Assembly: GCA_905250125.1 (NCBI GenBank)
Contig: CAJNOL010000399.1
Span: forward strand, 82,747-146,746
Direction of reading: 5' to 3'
DNA: 64,000 bases
DNA from: Rotaria sordida
Lineage: Eukaryota; Rotifera; Eurotatoria; Philodinida; Philodinidae
Positions 12,266-24,300 of the stretch are shown piece by piece (position 1 is the stretch's first letter; each line of letters begins with the position of its first letter). Position numbers and translations under genes: made by a program. The notes under the pieces were generated by a model that saw nothing but the letters and a program-made list of their open reading frames with translations, ran no database searches and was not told the DNA's origin.

Positions 12266-15200
12266 ATGGCAAGTTTCTTTCGCGGAAATATATTATCAAC
12301 ACCATTTCAACAAGCTATTGAAAAAGCTACTGATGGAAATCAACCAACTGAAGATTGGGCTTTAATTATGAAAATTTGTGATCATGTTGTAATGCATGAA
12401 GAAAGGTATTTTGTTATTTGAAATAAAATTTCAAATAAATTAATTTTTTTGTTATTTATTAGTGCAAAAGAAGCAATAAAAGTTGTTCGAAAACGTTTAC
12501 AAATAAACCCTCTTACAAATGGATGGCGTACTATTGGATTAACACTTACTGTATATTAATTAGGAAATTTTTTATAAAATAATTTTTTGTTTTTTAATTT
12601 TTCTAGTTATTAGAAGCACTAACAAAAAATTGTGGAAAAGTTTTTCATTTACAAATAGCACAAAAAGATTTTTTAAAAGATTTTAAAGCTGTTCTTGCTC
12701 CGAAAAATAATCCACCGCAAGCTATACAAGAAAAAATTCTTGGCATGATTCAAGTAAAAAAACAAAATTTAAAAATTCTTTATTTAAAATAATTATTTTA
12801 TTTAGACATGGGCATTAGCTTTTCATGATGATCCTGATTTAATTAATGTTGAACATTTTTATGAAGAATGTAAACAACAAGGTTTAGAATTTCCACCAGC
12901 TGAACCTGAAAATATAATTAAAGCAGCAGTACCAGCTACAGTAAATTTAAAGAAATAAATTCTTTTTTTGTTTTTTATTTTATAAAAATTTAGGGAACAA
13001 TTGAACGTCCTGCACAATATTCACGATCAATAGTAAGATAAAAAATATTTATCTTTTTATTAGATATTTTTTTTGTTCTATAGTCTCAACCAGCAGCTGG
13101 TACAACACATCGTCAGGTAATTAAATTATTTTGAATTTTTGTTTTTTTTATTTGTAATAAATTTTGTTTAGAATCGATCGATGTCTGATACTTCAACCCA
13201 ACAAGGTACTCAAGAACATTTGGTTTTAAGACAAATGACAGCGGAGCAAATAGCTAAATTACGTAGTGAATTAGATGTTGTGCAAAATAATATACAAGTA
13301 TTTGGTGAAATGTTGGTTACATTACAACCGGGTGAAGAACATCCACAAGATTTAGATTTATTATTGGTAAGAAATTTATTTTTATAATTTTTGATTTATG
13401 TCTGACGTTATAAATTTTTACTTTCGATTCTTCATCAAAATAACTGACTTACTAGATAAAATTGACCATTGAGAGGAACAATAACTATTTAGAATATAAG
13501 AAAAACAAAACTCAACTTCACATTCTATGATGCTTACTAATTTTTTTTGTGCTAAAATAAAAGGAATCTAGGACAGTTGCCCATATGGGTGTGTATGAAG
13601 AGAAAACTCATAGCAGCACTCCTACCTACAGTGCCAGCCAGAGATCTGTGAGTCAGTCTCGCGGCATAGCTAATTTGTTTCTTCAATGTCTTCCTAGAAC
13701 ATCCTAAACCATAGGATGGCGTAGCACACTCTTCTTACAAGCTTGCTAAACGTTGCATCAGAGCGCGAGGCTGACTCGTGAATTTCTGGTTCCGATACCC
13801 ACATCCACACGTAACTGTCCAGCTTCCAATAGATGTTATATATTTCCGTAAAATATTATGAAAATTACATATGACTATTTTTTTTAATGATTTGTTCGTT
13901 GACAGGATTAGGCAAATACAAGTAAGTGATTTTTTTGAAAAGTAAGTATTTGAGATTGATTTTGTGAATAATTTAACATTAGCGATATATTCATATATTA
14001 AGAATAAAATAATTCGCAGTTTTTGTTTTTATTAAAACTGTTTTATTATGTTTTTCACTTTTTTCTAAAACTTATTTTGCTCAAAGAATTTAATAATATA
14101 TCTAGTTATTTGCAATATTAATATTTTAACCGGAATCCATAAAGATAGGTAGTTTTCTTAAAAAAAAGAACAAAGATCACATTGTGAGAGAGGTTTAAGA
14201 GACACGACTGAAATTTGTTTTTCTTTATTCCATAGACACGTTGAAGTATCTTCTATCTAGGGAACATAGTTTAAGAATTAATATATAACTATAAAAGTAG
14301 GAAAAGATGAAACATTTTCATTGTAAAACAATAAAATTTACACATTAATTAGCTTGTGTTTTGACAAAAACATGTCAAGAATTGCCTCCGTTTCTTAACC
14401 GTAATATATTTAGTCGAGCTGAAATATTCTTCTACTTATACTAGAAAGTGTTTAGGATGCCTAAGTTTTTTTTATTTTAATTTTATAGTATGATGTATCA
14501 CTCGGTTTTGCCAGAGCTTACAAAAAATTCATTTAAAAAAAAATACACTTTTGAGGATTCTCTCAAGGTTTTCGTATTTGTATTCAAACAGAAGAAGAAA
14601 AATAGTAGGCAAACCAAACGGTACCTAATATCAATAAAAAAAGATGTTTTTAGTTCTATCAAACATATTGTAACTGAGAAAAGGGGGAGGTATTTTTTTT
14701 CCATATGTCCTATAGGGAAGCATCCGGAAATTTCGAGCTTTTGACAACTTTTGCTCTACTCACTGAGATCCAAAAGTGCCGAAAGGAATAAATAAAATTT
14801 ATGGATCAGAAACTAAAACTTTGAAGATTTAATCTTATCTTTCAATAATATACACAGTTAAAGATCTAAGCCGCCACTGAAAGGCAAAAATAATTTGAAA
14901 TTTTTCAGCCGTGAATTAAAGCATCGGTTAACACTTCTATATACAGCCGCTGAAATCTATATCCGGATATTGTCTTTTTAATTTGTGCATAAAAGACTAT
15001 ATATATCTCTTACTCCTGTCGAATAGGTTTCACATTGATCTGGGCAAGATGGTCCTGGGACCAAATTTTTTTGGTTGGAACTAGGAGCAACACTTTTCCA
15101 TTGGGAAATGATTTTTATGATCGTATAAAACTTGCGTCGATTGTCATGACTCATGGGCAAGGTGGTTTCGGATTTGCCGAAACCGAAAACAACTGGTCTC

Positions 15201-16675
15201 CCTCATGTGTAGTTTCATTCCGTTTTCTTTCTAAAGGCAGCACCAAACTAATTTAAGATTCTTTCATATGTAGGTGCACTTTCATTTTAACATTGGGTTG
15301 GTGGTTTATGAAAATAGAATCATTAAATATTTTCTTGTGACTATAAAAAATCAAGAAATATCAATAACAACAAATGAATGTTCGAATAAGTTTTTTTTTT
15401 TTTATTAATGTCTGTAGATCGTATACTTAGATTTACTTGTTCGATAATATTCTTAATATTGTCTAAAACAAAATTTTTTTTTTCTAAGGAATTACATAAA
15501 ACATGTATACAAATGCAAGCACGTATTATCGATTTACTTTCACAAGTTTCCATTGATGATATGACTGGTAGATAATACGAAAATATTTATTTATCAAATA
15601 AATATTTTCCTATTGCTTTTTTTTTTATAGTTGATCTTTTACGTTATAATGATGAATTTAATAATGTATTAAAAACCTTCGAAAATTATATGTTAGAACG
15701 TGAAAGACGAGTTGGTCCACCTTCAATGCCAATATCAAATCAAACAGCATCAACACCTCGAAGTGTAATCTCAACTTCTCCATCATCAACAACAAAGGTA
15801 TATATATATATATTCTCTATTGTTTTTTTTTTTGAAAGTTAAAATAATTTTACTGATTTGTTGTGTGTATGTGTTTTTTTTTCAGACATCATCTTCTTTA
15901 CCACGTAATCAAGATAATGAACCAGCATTAATCAAATTTGATGAAGAATCATCAACATTACCAATTAATTTACAACATATGAGTTCGTATTGAATTTTTT
16001 ATTTTCTCAACAAAAAAGACAAAAAAAGAAACAAAAACTTTCTTTTTATATTTTAGATATTAATTCAACATTATCCGATGCAATACCAAAACATACTCCA
16101 CCACAATCAACGTAAGTGATACAAATAATATTTTTCACAAAAAAATAATTTTTATCAATATTTTCTTCTTAAAGAAGATATATGAGTATTCATTCGTAAG
16201 ATTATATTATGCTCTTTGTTGTTAACCTACGTTTTTCATTTTTTGTGTCCTTTTCATGAGCCAAAAAAAAATACTAAAATTTTGCTATTCTTTTTTGCAC
16301 ACACACAAAGATTTCACTTTAATTTTATTCTTCATAAATAATTGAGTTTAATATTTTTTAGTGCTTCAGTAACAACTCGACCTGTTTCAAATCATCAAGT
16401 AAGAAAAGAATTTTTTTAAATTAATTAAATAAAAAAAAAAATTTTTTATTTTCTTTTAGGATCCTGAACGTGATGTTAAAGAAGTGGAACAATGGTTAAA
16501 CATTTCAGGTGGCAATAATATAGATAATAATTCTCATCAACAAGGTGGTACAACACATGCATTTAATGATTTTATTGATCAACGTGCATCAACAGTACCT
16601 GATCCACCAATATCAGAACAAGACATACAGATTAATTTACAACACCCATCAACACAAAATCAATCAAATGCATAA
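12266..16675 (+). CDS. TOM1: TOM1-like VHS-GAT endosomal adaptor
   Basis: Thirteen exons: 12266-12405, 12463-12550, 12607-12753, 12806-12940, 12994-13032, 13084-13116, 13172-13366, 15489-15567, 15631-15797, 15886-15982, 16057-16111, 16362-16398 and 16460-16675; 475 residues. The VHS domain occupies roughly residues 5-150 (TPFQQAIEKATDG, EDWALIMKICD, LEALTKNCGKVFH, LAPKNNPP, KQQGLEFP). A GAT domain at about 205-290 is split by a 2.1-kb intron (LDLLL joined to ELHKTCIQMQARIIDLL, then DLLRYNDEFNNVLKTFENY). Family members bind ubiquitin, Tollip and clathrin and sort ubiquitinated cargo at endosomes. The acidic/Ser-rich tail (ALIKFDEESSTLP) may hold linear trafficking motifs. One donor (gttcgt at 15983) is weak, but it is the only one that keeps frame. 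Confidence 0.9.
13570..13822. mobile_element. Short inverted-repeat MITE, family R6, in TOM1 intron 7
   Basis: About 250 bp, clearly richer in GC than the surroundings. The ends read ggacagtt... and ...aactgtcc. The arms share gggtgtg/gatgtgg and gtgagtcagtctcgcg versus its reverse complement cgcgaggctgactcg. The remaining part of this 2.1-kb intron (13367-15488) is AT-rich, with a segment near 15045-15130 resembling sequence at 25528-25600. Confidence 0.6.
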
Positions 16676-17178
16676 ACATTAAATGTACATAAGAGAAAAA
16701 AACAAACAATAATTTTTTTTTTTTTTGACTTCTATTCTCTCGCATTCTAATTAAACAGTGTCTTTTGTTCTATTATGCATATTTGTCATGATAAAAAACA
16801 AGCAAATTTTAAAACAAACAAATATACTAGCTTGCAAAAAATGAACTTTTAACTTGTATATCTTATTTAATTTTCTCTTTTTTCTTTTCAACAAGGTGAA
16901 ACATGCCTTTTATGTACCTGTGCATTGTTTTATCTCGCCATGTTCTTCAACGCTTTTTTTTTCTTTTCAATCCACATCACAATAAGCACATACATAAACC
17001 ATACCCCTTCTCCCCCTTTTTTTTTCTTCTATTTAAATTGATATAGATAAGCAAGTAAGTGGTTCGAGTGTTGTTTCATATTTTTTGTGAGTCGAAAAGG
17101 TGAAGGGCATACTGAAATTTAGCACCTACTATTATACTCTTTTTTTGTTTTTTGTTTCAATAGATTTTATTTTGTAGA
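16676..17178. other. Spacer between TOM1-like and KARI-like genes
   Basis: About 500 bp of AT-rich DNA with polypyrimidine tracts. The final tracts end in AG at 17163 and 17177, just before the KARI ATG. No gene is seen. Confidence 0.6.
17161..17177 (+). promoter_or_regulatory. Acceptor-like tract directly before the KARI start
   Basis: A T-rich run ends in TAG one base upstream of the ATG at 17179. With no upstream exon in view, this fits a trans-splice acceptor or a short 5' leader intron. Confidence 0.4.
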
Positions 17179-18183
17179 ATGCCAGTTAAAATTTACCACG
17201 ATAATGATGCTGATTTGAATATTGTACGTAGTAAAACTGTTGCATTTATTGGTTATGGCAATCAAGGCCGTGCACAAGCATTAAATTTACGTGATAGTGA
17301 TGTGAAGAATATCATCATTGGTAATATTGATGATGATTATGCTAAACAAGCTCGTAAAGATGGATTTAATCCAGTAAGTATTGAAGAAGCAGTTCGTCAA
17401 GGTGATATTCTTATGTTACTTATTCCTGATGAAGTTCAGCAAACAGTTTGGAATGAAAAAGTTCGTAAGAATGTTAAACCAAATAGTACATTAGTTGTTG
17501 CAAGTGGATATAATGTTGCATTTAATTTACTTGATCTACCTGATGATATGGATGTTGTTATGGTTGCACCACGAATGATTGGTGCTGGTGTACGTGATCG
17601 TTATGTTCAAAACATTCCATATCCATGTTTTGTATCTGTTGAAAAAGATGTTAGTGGTAAAGCTTTAGCAACATGTCTTTCAGTTACTTGTGCTATTGGA
17701 GGATCACGAGGTAATGGTGCTGTTAGTTCATCATGTCGTGAAGAAGCTGGCATTGATTTATTTGCTGAACAAGCAATTTGGCCTGAAATTATGGCAGTAT
17801 TTCGTGAAGCCTATAATGTTTTACATGAAGCTGGATTTTCTGATGAAGCTATTTTATTTGATATGTATATAAGTAAAGAACCAGCTGAAACATTTGAACG
17901 TGTTGCTGATGAAGGCCTTTTCAAACAATTAAAACATCATTCACAAACAAGTCAATATGGTCAATTATCAACAGTAAATCGTTATGATGGAAAAGAACTA
18001 CGTGAAAAATTTCAACGTATTCTACATGATAATATCTTATCAGGAAAATTTGCAGAAAAATGGTCGAATACAAAATGGGCTGCAGAACAATTAGCTAAAG
18101 AATGGAAAGAAGCTGAAAAATCACCTTTAGCTCAAGCCGATGAACGTGTACGAGAAGTTCTTCTAGCGGACAAAAAAAAATAG
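17179..18183 (+). CDS. Ketol-acid reductoisomerase-like (IlvC family) protein
   Basis: An intronless frame of 334 residues. The N-terminal Rossmann domain shows GYGNQG (25-30) and LLIPDEVQ; the C-terminal knotted KARI domain shows EEAGIDLFAEQ (188-198) and HSQTSQYG (254-261). Canonical KARI makes dihydroxy-isovalerate in branched-chain amino acid synthesis using NADPH and Mg2+. Asp193 and Glu197 match one metal-ligand pair. Several usually conserved positions differ: ASGYN (108-112) replaces the common HGFN, so the active-site His is Ser; APRMIG (130-135) replaces APKxPG, losing Lys; and LFDMYIS (226-232) replaces the FExxxE-type segment. It therefore looks like a divergent KARI-like subfamily, with which my recollection of bacterial/fungal homologues agrees. 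Metazoans normally lack this enzyme, so horizontal acquisition is likely. Codon use is host-like. A lysine-rich end (KKK) closes the frame. Confidence 0.85.
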   Translation: MPVKIYHDNDADLNIVRSKTVAFIGYGNQGRAQALNLRDSDVKNIIIGNIDDDYAKQARKDGFNPVSIEEAVRQGDILMLLIPDEVQQTVWNEKVRKNVKPNSTLVVASGYNVAFNLLDLPDDMDVVMVAPRMIGAGVRDRYVQNIPYPCFVSVEKDVSGKALATCLSVTCAIGGSRGNGAVSSSCREEAGIDLFAEQAIWPEIMAVFREAYNVLHEAGFSDEAILFDMYISKEPAETFERVADEGLFKQLKHHSQTSQYGQLSTVNRYDGKELREKFQRILHDNILSGKFAEKWSNTKWAAEQLAKEWKEAEKSPLAQADERVREVLLADKKK

Positions 18184-18283
18184 ATTGCATTTTTTATCTT
18201 TTTTATAAAAAACTAATATTAATTATTTTGATTCTAAATTATTAAATAGAAAGAAGAATGAAAGAAATAAAATAAAATTGATT

Positions 18284-18302
18284 TCTGATATACATTTTTT
18301 AG
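18284..18302 (+). promoter_or_regulatory. Acceptor-like tract abutting the SNX14 start
   Basis: A pyrimidine-rich run ends in AG immediately before the ATG at 18303, inside the 119-bp gap after the KARI stop. It fits spliced-leader addition to a downstream cistron. AATAAA-like sequence for KARI polyadenylation lies near 18267. Confidence 0.45.
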
Positions 18303-21300
18303 ATGGATAAAGAGAAACTAACGACAGAAGATAATATTCAACGAATTATTCTTGGTATAGGCATAACTATTTTTCTTCTGCTTATTTTTCTTTTATTTGG
18401 GTACGTTATTTAAAAGTTAAAAAAAAAAAAAGAATATAAAGAATTTCTCTCTTGTAATTTTAATATAGAAAAATACATGTTGTCTTCTTCGTTCTTCTAT
18501 TAGTAATCAGTTACAAATTAACTGATTATTATGTGTATGTAAAGATTTTATTACATTTTTTTTTTGATTTTATTTAATTAAAATTTATAAATTAGATTGA
18601 ACTTAAATAATCCAGAAAAATCTTTTACATTTTGGCCAAATTTAATTGTATTTTTTGATACAACGAAGGTATAATATTTTTTGATAATAAAAATAACATA
18701 AATAAATTCTTCTTTAGAATTTAAAAGAAGAACATCTACGCAAACAAAAGTAATTATTTCTATTATTTTATTTTATATTAGCTTTTTCTTCTATATAAAG
18801 TGCAAACTGTGTTTATATACAACAGAATCCTTGGGTTCATTTAATGATTTCTAAACAAATTGATACAGCTATTGATCGTGTAAGTGATTAGTATTTTTTT
18901 TCCTTTAATTAAACAATTTAAAATCGAGTTTTTTTTTTTTGTAGTTTTGTTGTCTATGTCTTCGAGATCATATATATCCATGGTTATCGTACGTATTCAT
19001 GATGATAAAATTAAAATTTAATTAAAGGATCTATTTTTCTTTTTAGAACGATTACTCAGGATGATAGTCTTGTTTATGAAGCCAAACATGTTTTTCGATA
19101 TCTTTTAGCAACAGTTATTCGTCGTTTACATAATGTAAGATTAGAGTTCTTGTTCTTAAACATTCTATTCTCAAAGAATGAGAATGTATATATGTCTTTG
19201 TCTATATTTTTATGTGAAACATCCGATGTAATATTTACATACGTTGATTTAGTTTAAACTATTTGATAATTTGAAGATGATTGTCATGCAGTACGAATAA
19301 AAAGTCTTTCGGATATATGCAGTTATGTTCTGTTGTTAGGAATCTATGAAATTATCTTTATTCGATTCTCGGTTTTGATGAAAATTTTATATTGGTCAAT
19401 TTCAATATATCAAAATTCAGGATCTACACGACTAGGAAATAGCTAGTTTTGAACGCAATGTTTTGTAAGATTATGTTTAAATTTTTAAATTTATTTTCTT
19501 TTGTTCTCAACAATATTAAAGATTTGTTTTTTTTTTTGAAATCTAGACAAGATCGATAACAAAACTAAAGAGTTCATACTAAAGAATGTTCAAAAAGTTT
19601 CAACTTCTCTCAGTAAATCGATGATATCTATGACAAACTTATATATGATTAATTGATTGAAATATGTAATTTTGTAGAGGAAGATTAAAGAATATTTTTA
19701 TCTTACTTTGTTTTTGAGAAAAATATTCTATAAGTTTATCAGATTGATATTTTGCATAAATATCAATAATCCAATTTTGTGATGTGCTGGCCTTGTTTTT
19801 AAACTTTTTCGAACATTGTTAACCATTTTCTCACATTTCTTTTTACACGAAAATTTTTCCATATATCAATAAATCTTTGCTTGACATCTTTCTGTTTATT
19901 TAAATCTTGTCGAATAATATCTCACAAATGTTCTCTTGGCTATATATCATTTATTTGACTTTGAAAGTATTATAAAACTGCAATCATAATCAACAAATAT
20001 GATAAATATTATTCCATTAAAATGATAATTCTGATAAAAAATCTCTGTGAACTGAAAAACATACAATTATTATAAAAAAATGTAAGATGAAAATATTCAT
20101 TCAAGATTAGTAAATTTGATTATAATGTTTTACTACATTTGTGCATTTCGAAGTATCTTCTTTCAGATGATAGTTCTAATCTTCTTCTATAAAATTACAC
20201 ATTTTGATCCATTGTCATAGATATCATCGATTTACTGAGTGAGATCGACACTTTTCGACCATCATTTAGCAACTGTAAAAAATCACCGAAGGTGAATATG
20301 TAAATACAGGAATGATTAAACTGCTACTAAATCAAATATAGATATATATTGTATTGTCACATATTGAAAAATTTCAATTTTTTGAAATCAGAACTGGAAT
20401 CAGTAAAAGATTTTTATGAAAATCACATATAAAAATAGCCAATGCACACATTCTTAATCAGAAAAGAATAACAAATATGAAAATATATGAACTGAAACAA
20501 TCTCGCAGAACAGAGATGTTCATAAGATGATATTTTCATATCATGCACTGTTTTAATTGTATTTTTCAATCGAATTCAAAAGTATGCCTTCAAGATGTCA
20601 ATACATTTGTTGAATCTATATTTTTTTTTTGCAAGATGAAATCTTTGATCTTTTTTTCCAGTAAGAATCACTTTAATTGCTGAGAAGTATGAGAATCTTT
20701 TCAAAAGTTAATATTTTTGTTTTTTACTATATAGGTTGATATCAATGCTTTTACTGTTGAACGACTTCTTCCATTAATATTTCAAACATGTGATCGTTAT
20801 ATTCATACAAAAGAAATTCATTCATCACATGATTCAATAGAATTTCTTCGAAAAATGTATAAAGATGATCTTCATATAGCAATGCATAATCGTCGACAAG
20901 AATTAAGATATTTAAAAAATCTTATATCTAATTTAATGCCAATAATAACACCAAAATTTATTTATGAATGTAAAGGTTCACGTCATTTTTTATGTGAATT
21001 ATTTGTTTGTCAAATATTAATCGATGGTATTGATACAATATGTCAACCAAATACATTAAATCGTTTATTTTATCTTTATTTTACAACGGCTATTCAACGT
21101 CGACAAATGAATAATATTCAAATAAACATAACAAATGAATCAAATACAAATGTTGAAATTCTATCACATTTTATTACAATGAATGGATCATTACATAAAA
21201 ATAAATTAGCTTTAGAATTAACTGATGTTATGTATGAAAAAGAATTAATGAATCAATTTAGTCGTGTACTTGATCGTCATGGTTCACTTGGTTTATTAAG

Positions 21301-24300
21301 TATTTATTTAACATTAACAGATATTTTAAATGATATTCCAATAGCTACAGATATATTAGTAAGAAAAAAAATTTATCAACGTTTAAAACATATTGATGAA
21401 CGTTATTTAAATCCATTAAATTCTGATGGTTATATTATTATTAGTAATCCATATAATAAAAATGATATACTTATAGATGAAATAAAATATTTAATTTATC
21501 ATGATTTAGAAGAAAGTATTAATAATAATGAAAATGAAAAAAAATCCAATAATTTTAATAAATCATTTAATATTCAAAAAACATTTACATTATTATCAAG
21601 ATTTCATTGTAAAATTTATGAATTAATTGAAGAAAAATATCAACGAAATTTTTTAACAAGTGATGAACATTTTTTTTATATATGTGGTCTACGTATGGAT
21701 TCACCCGATTATCGAAATATGAAACAAAAGTATGTTAAATTTTTTTTTGTTTTAGTTTTTTTTTTTTGTATGTGCTGATATTTTTTTTCTATTTTCATTT
21801 AAAAACAAAATTTAGTCTTAATCTTGATGATATTACATCAGATTTTGTAAATATTGAAGAGATCAGGTTTGATTATTATTATCCTATATTGTATCCCGAT
21901 TTTAATCCCATATATATTTATTTCGTATACCAAGCTTTTTGTCTTTTATTTAATAATAAATTAATATATCAGTTTGAACAATTTGTTTGTTTTTATATTT
22001 TTAGAAATACAAATGAAAATACTAATCCATATGGTGGAGCACGTCGTTATACAACAACTTCATATCAAGGTAAAAATCGAATATTCATATTTTGTGCTCA
22101 ACTGTATTCGTTCATTATATTTTCATATTTGTAAAAATTAAATGAAGAAAACAAAAATTAATCAAAAACGTTTTTTAGCAACATTACTACTGGATTAAAA
22201 TGTGTAATACCATATAGGTGTTATTACTAATTGAAAGAACTGTTTAATAAATCAATTTCAGTCAATACTGTATACGTTCTATACTAAATATGGAACGGAT
22301 GGTTCAAGACTGATTTTCTTTTTGACCGAGACCAAGTTTTTTTTTCTAAGCCGAGCCTAGAGTTCATCGGGTTGAATTGTACTTTGATACTCTCAATGCA
22401 ATTTTCTAATCGAAATTTGACAGTTGTTCGAAAGATAAGAGATATTTTTTTCTAATTTTTATTGTATTCAGTGACAAGCACACACTGTATTGATTTCTCA
22501 AATGACTAGAATCTGTCGGGTTCGGGACTAACTCAACGGAAATTGAAATAAAAACGCAAAAGACCAGAATAGAGAGGCAAAATGAATGTGTTATCCTATG
22601 TTAGCTGTTGATGAATTATTCAAAATGATATAGAAGTTTAATAATATCTTAAATATTATTTTTCTTGGCTTAAGATTTTTTACAAGAATTAAATATATAT
22701 TTATTTTATAAATGTCTATTCTTTTTTTTTTCATATATCTAATTAACTAACCATAAAAATTGTGTTTTTGCATATTAAATTTAATTTTTTGATTGAGATT
22801 GAATTATCTTTTTTTTTATTTTAGAAATGGAAGAAAAAGATAATTTACATCTTAAATGTCCTGAAGATACAGCAAGTATTTCAAGTAATAGTGTATGTTA
22901 ATATTATTATTATTATTTTTTTCTTTTCTATTATTATAATTAAATCTAATTTTAGTCATTAGATGAAAGAGATTTGAGTACATGGCGTATTCATATTAGT
23001 CATGCTGAAGAATTACGTGAAAATTTAACTTCTAATTCGAAATATTGTGCATTGCTTATTGAAGTTCAACGATTCGATTCAAATAATGGTATAGATTTAT
23101 TTATTTATTTTATCTTATAAATATAATAAAATATTTCATTTTAGATAATGATGACGAAAAACCTCATTGGATAGTTGCAAGGTAAAATAAAAAATAATTA
23201 TATTAACAATAAATTTAATATTATTTATTTAATTATGAATTTAGACGTTATCAAGATTTTTATTTATTAGAACAAAAATTAACTGAATTTCATGGAATTT
23301 TTTATGATGCTCGTTTACCATCTAGACGATCAGCAACAACAGCACGAAACCTTGAATATCTTGAATCAATTAAACATGATTTTGAACATTTTTTACGAGT
23401 AAAATATAAAAATTTTTCATGTTTTTTTTTTCTCTATTTTTACTAATTAATTTTTATTTTAGCATTTATTATCCAAACCAACATTACGTAATAGTGAATT
23501 ATTATATAATTTTCTTACACAACCAGATGATTTTACTTTACCTAATGGTGAAATTATTTTAGCTAAAATGTTTAAAGTTGTTCCACGTCGATTACGTATT
23601 GAGGTATAATACGTATATTTATTTGAAAAATTATTTCTATATTCAAATTTAGAAAGGACAATCTCTTGAACCATTTCTTATATCATTATTAAATTATGCT
23701 GAACCAGCTAAATCTAAAGCGACACAACCAAGTCCTGTATTTAATGATATTATTGAAGAAAAAGTATAAATATTTTATTTTTCTATTAAATAACTGATTC
23801 TTTTTGTTTTTTTTGTTTTGATTTAGCTTCAAAGTTCTACCTATGGAAATAATGCAAATATTAATGAACCATTTTTTGAACCTATAATAGAAGAACCTGT
23901 TAATTCTTGTAATGAAGAACTTGATAGTGCTTATGATCATTTAATTTTTATAGGTAAATAATCTTATTTGAATATCATAGAAAATTTTATTGTATATTTA
24001 TAGCTAAAAAAATTTTTTCTGCATCACCATTATTAATTCATTTATTGAATTTATTTCGTGTACCATTAAAAAATACATTTGATACATTCTTTTCATATAT
24101 TGTGGAAAATAGAATAGATGATATATTAAATGATGAAGAGAATATTATTGATGTTATTCATGCTCTTCAAGGTATTTAATTTCGATTGAATAAAGAAAAT
24201 TTTTATGAAATCTATTTTTTAGATACTATTTTTCCTCATGATGCAGATGATCCAGGGTAAAATGAAGATTTCAATTTTGAAAAAAAAATTCTTTAATGAT

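Noticed and set aside
14490..15256. Open frames in the TOM1 intron (14490-14744, 15035-15256)
   Set aside because: They lie inside an intron whose flanking exons join a continuous GAT domain, and have no recognisable motif. One overlaps a repeat-like segment.
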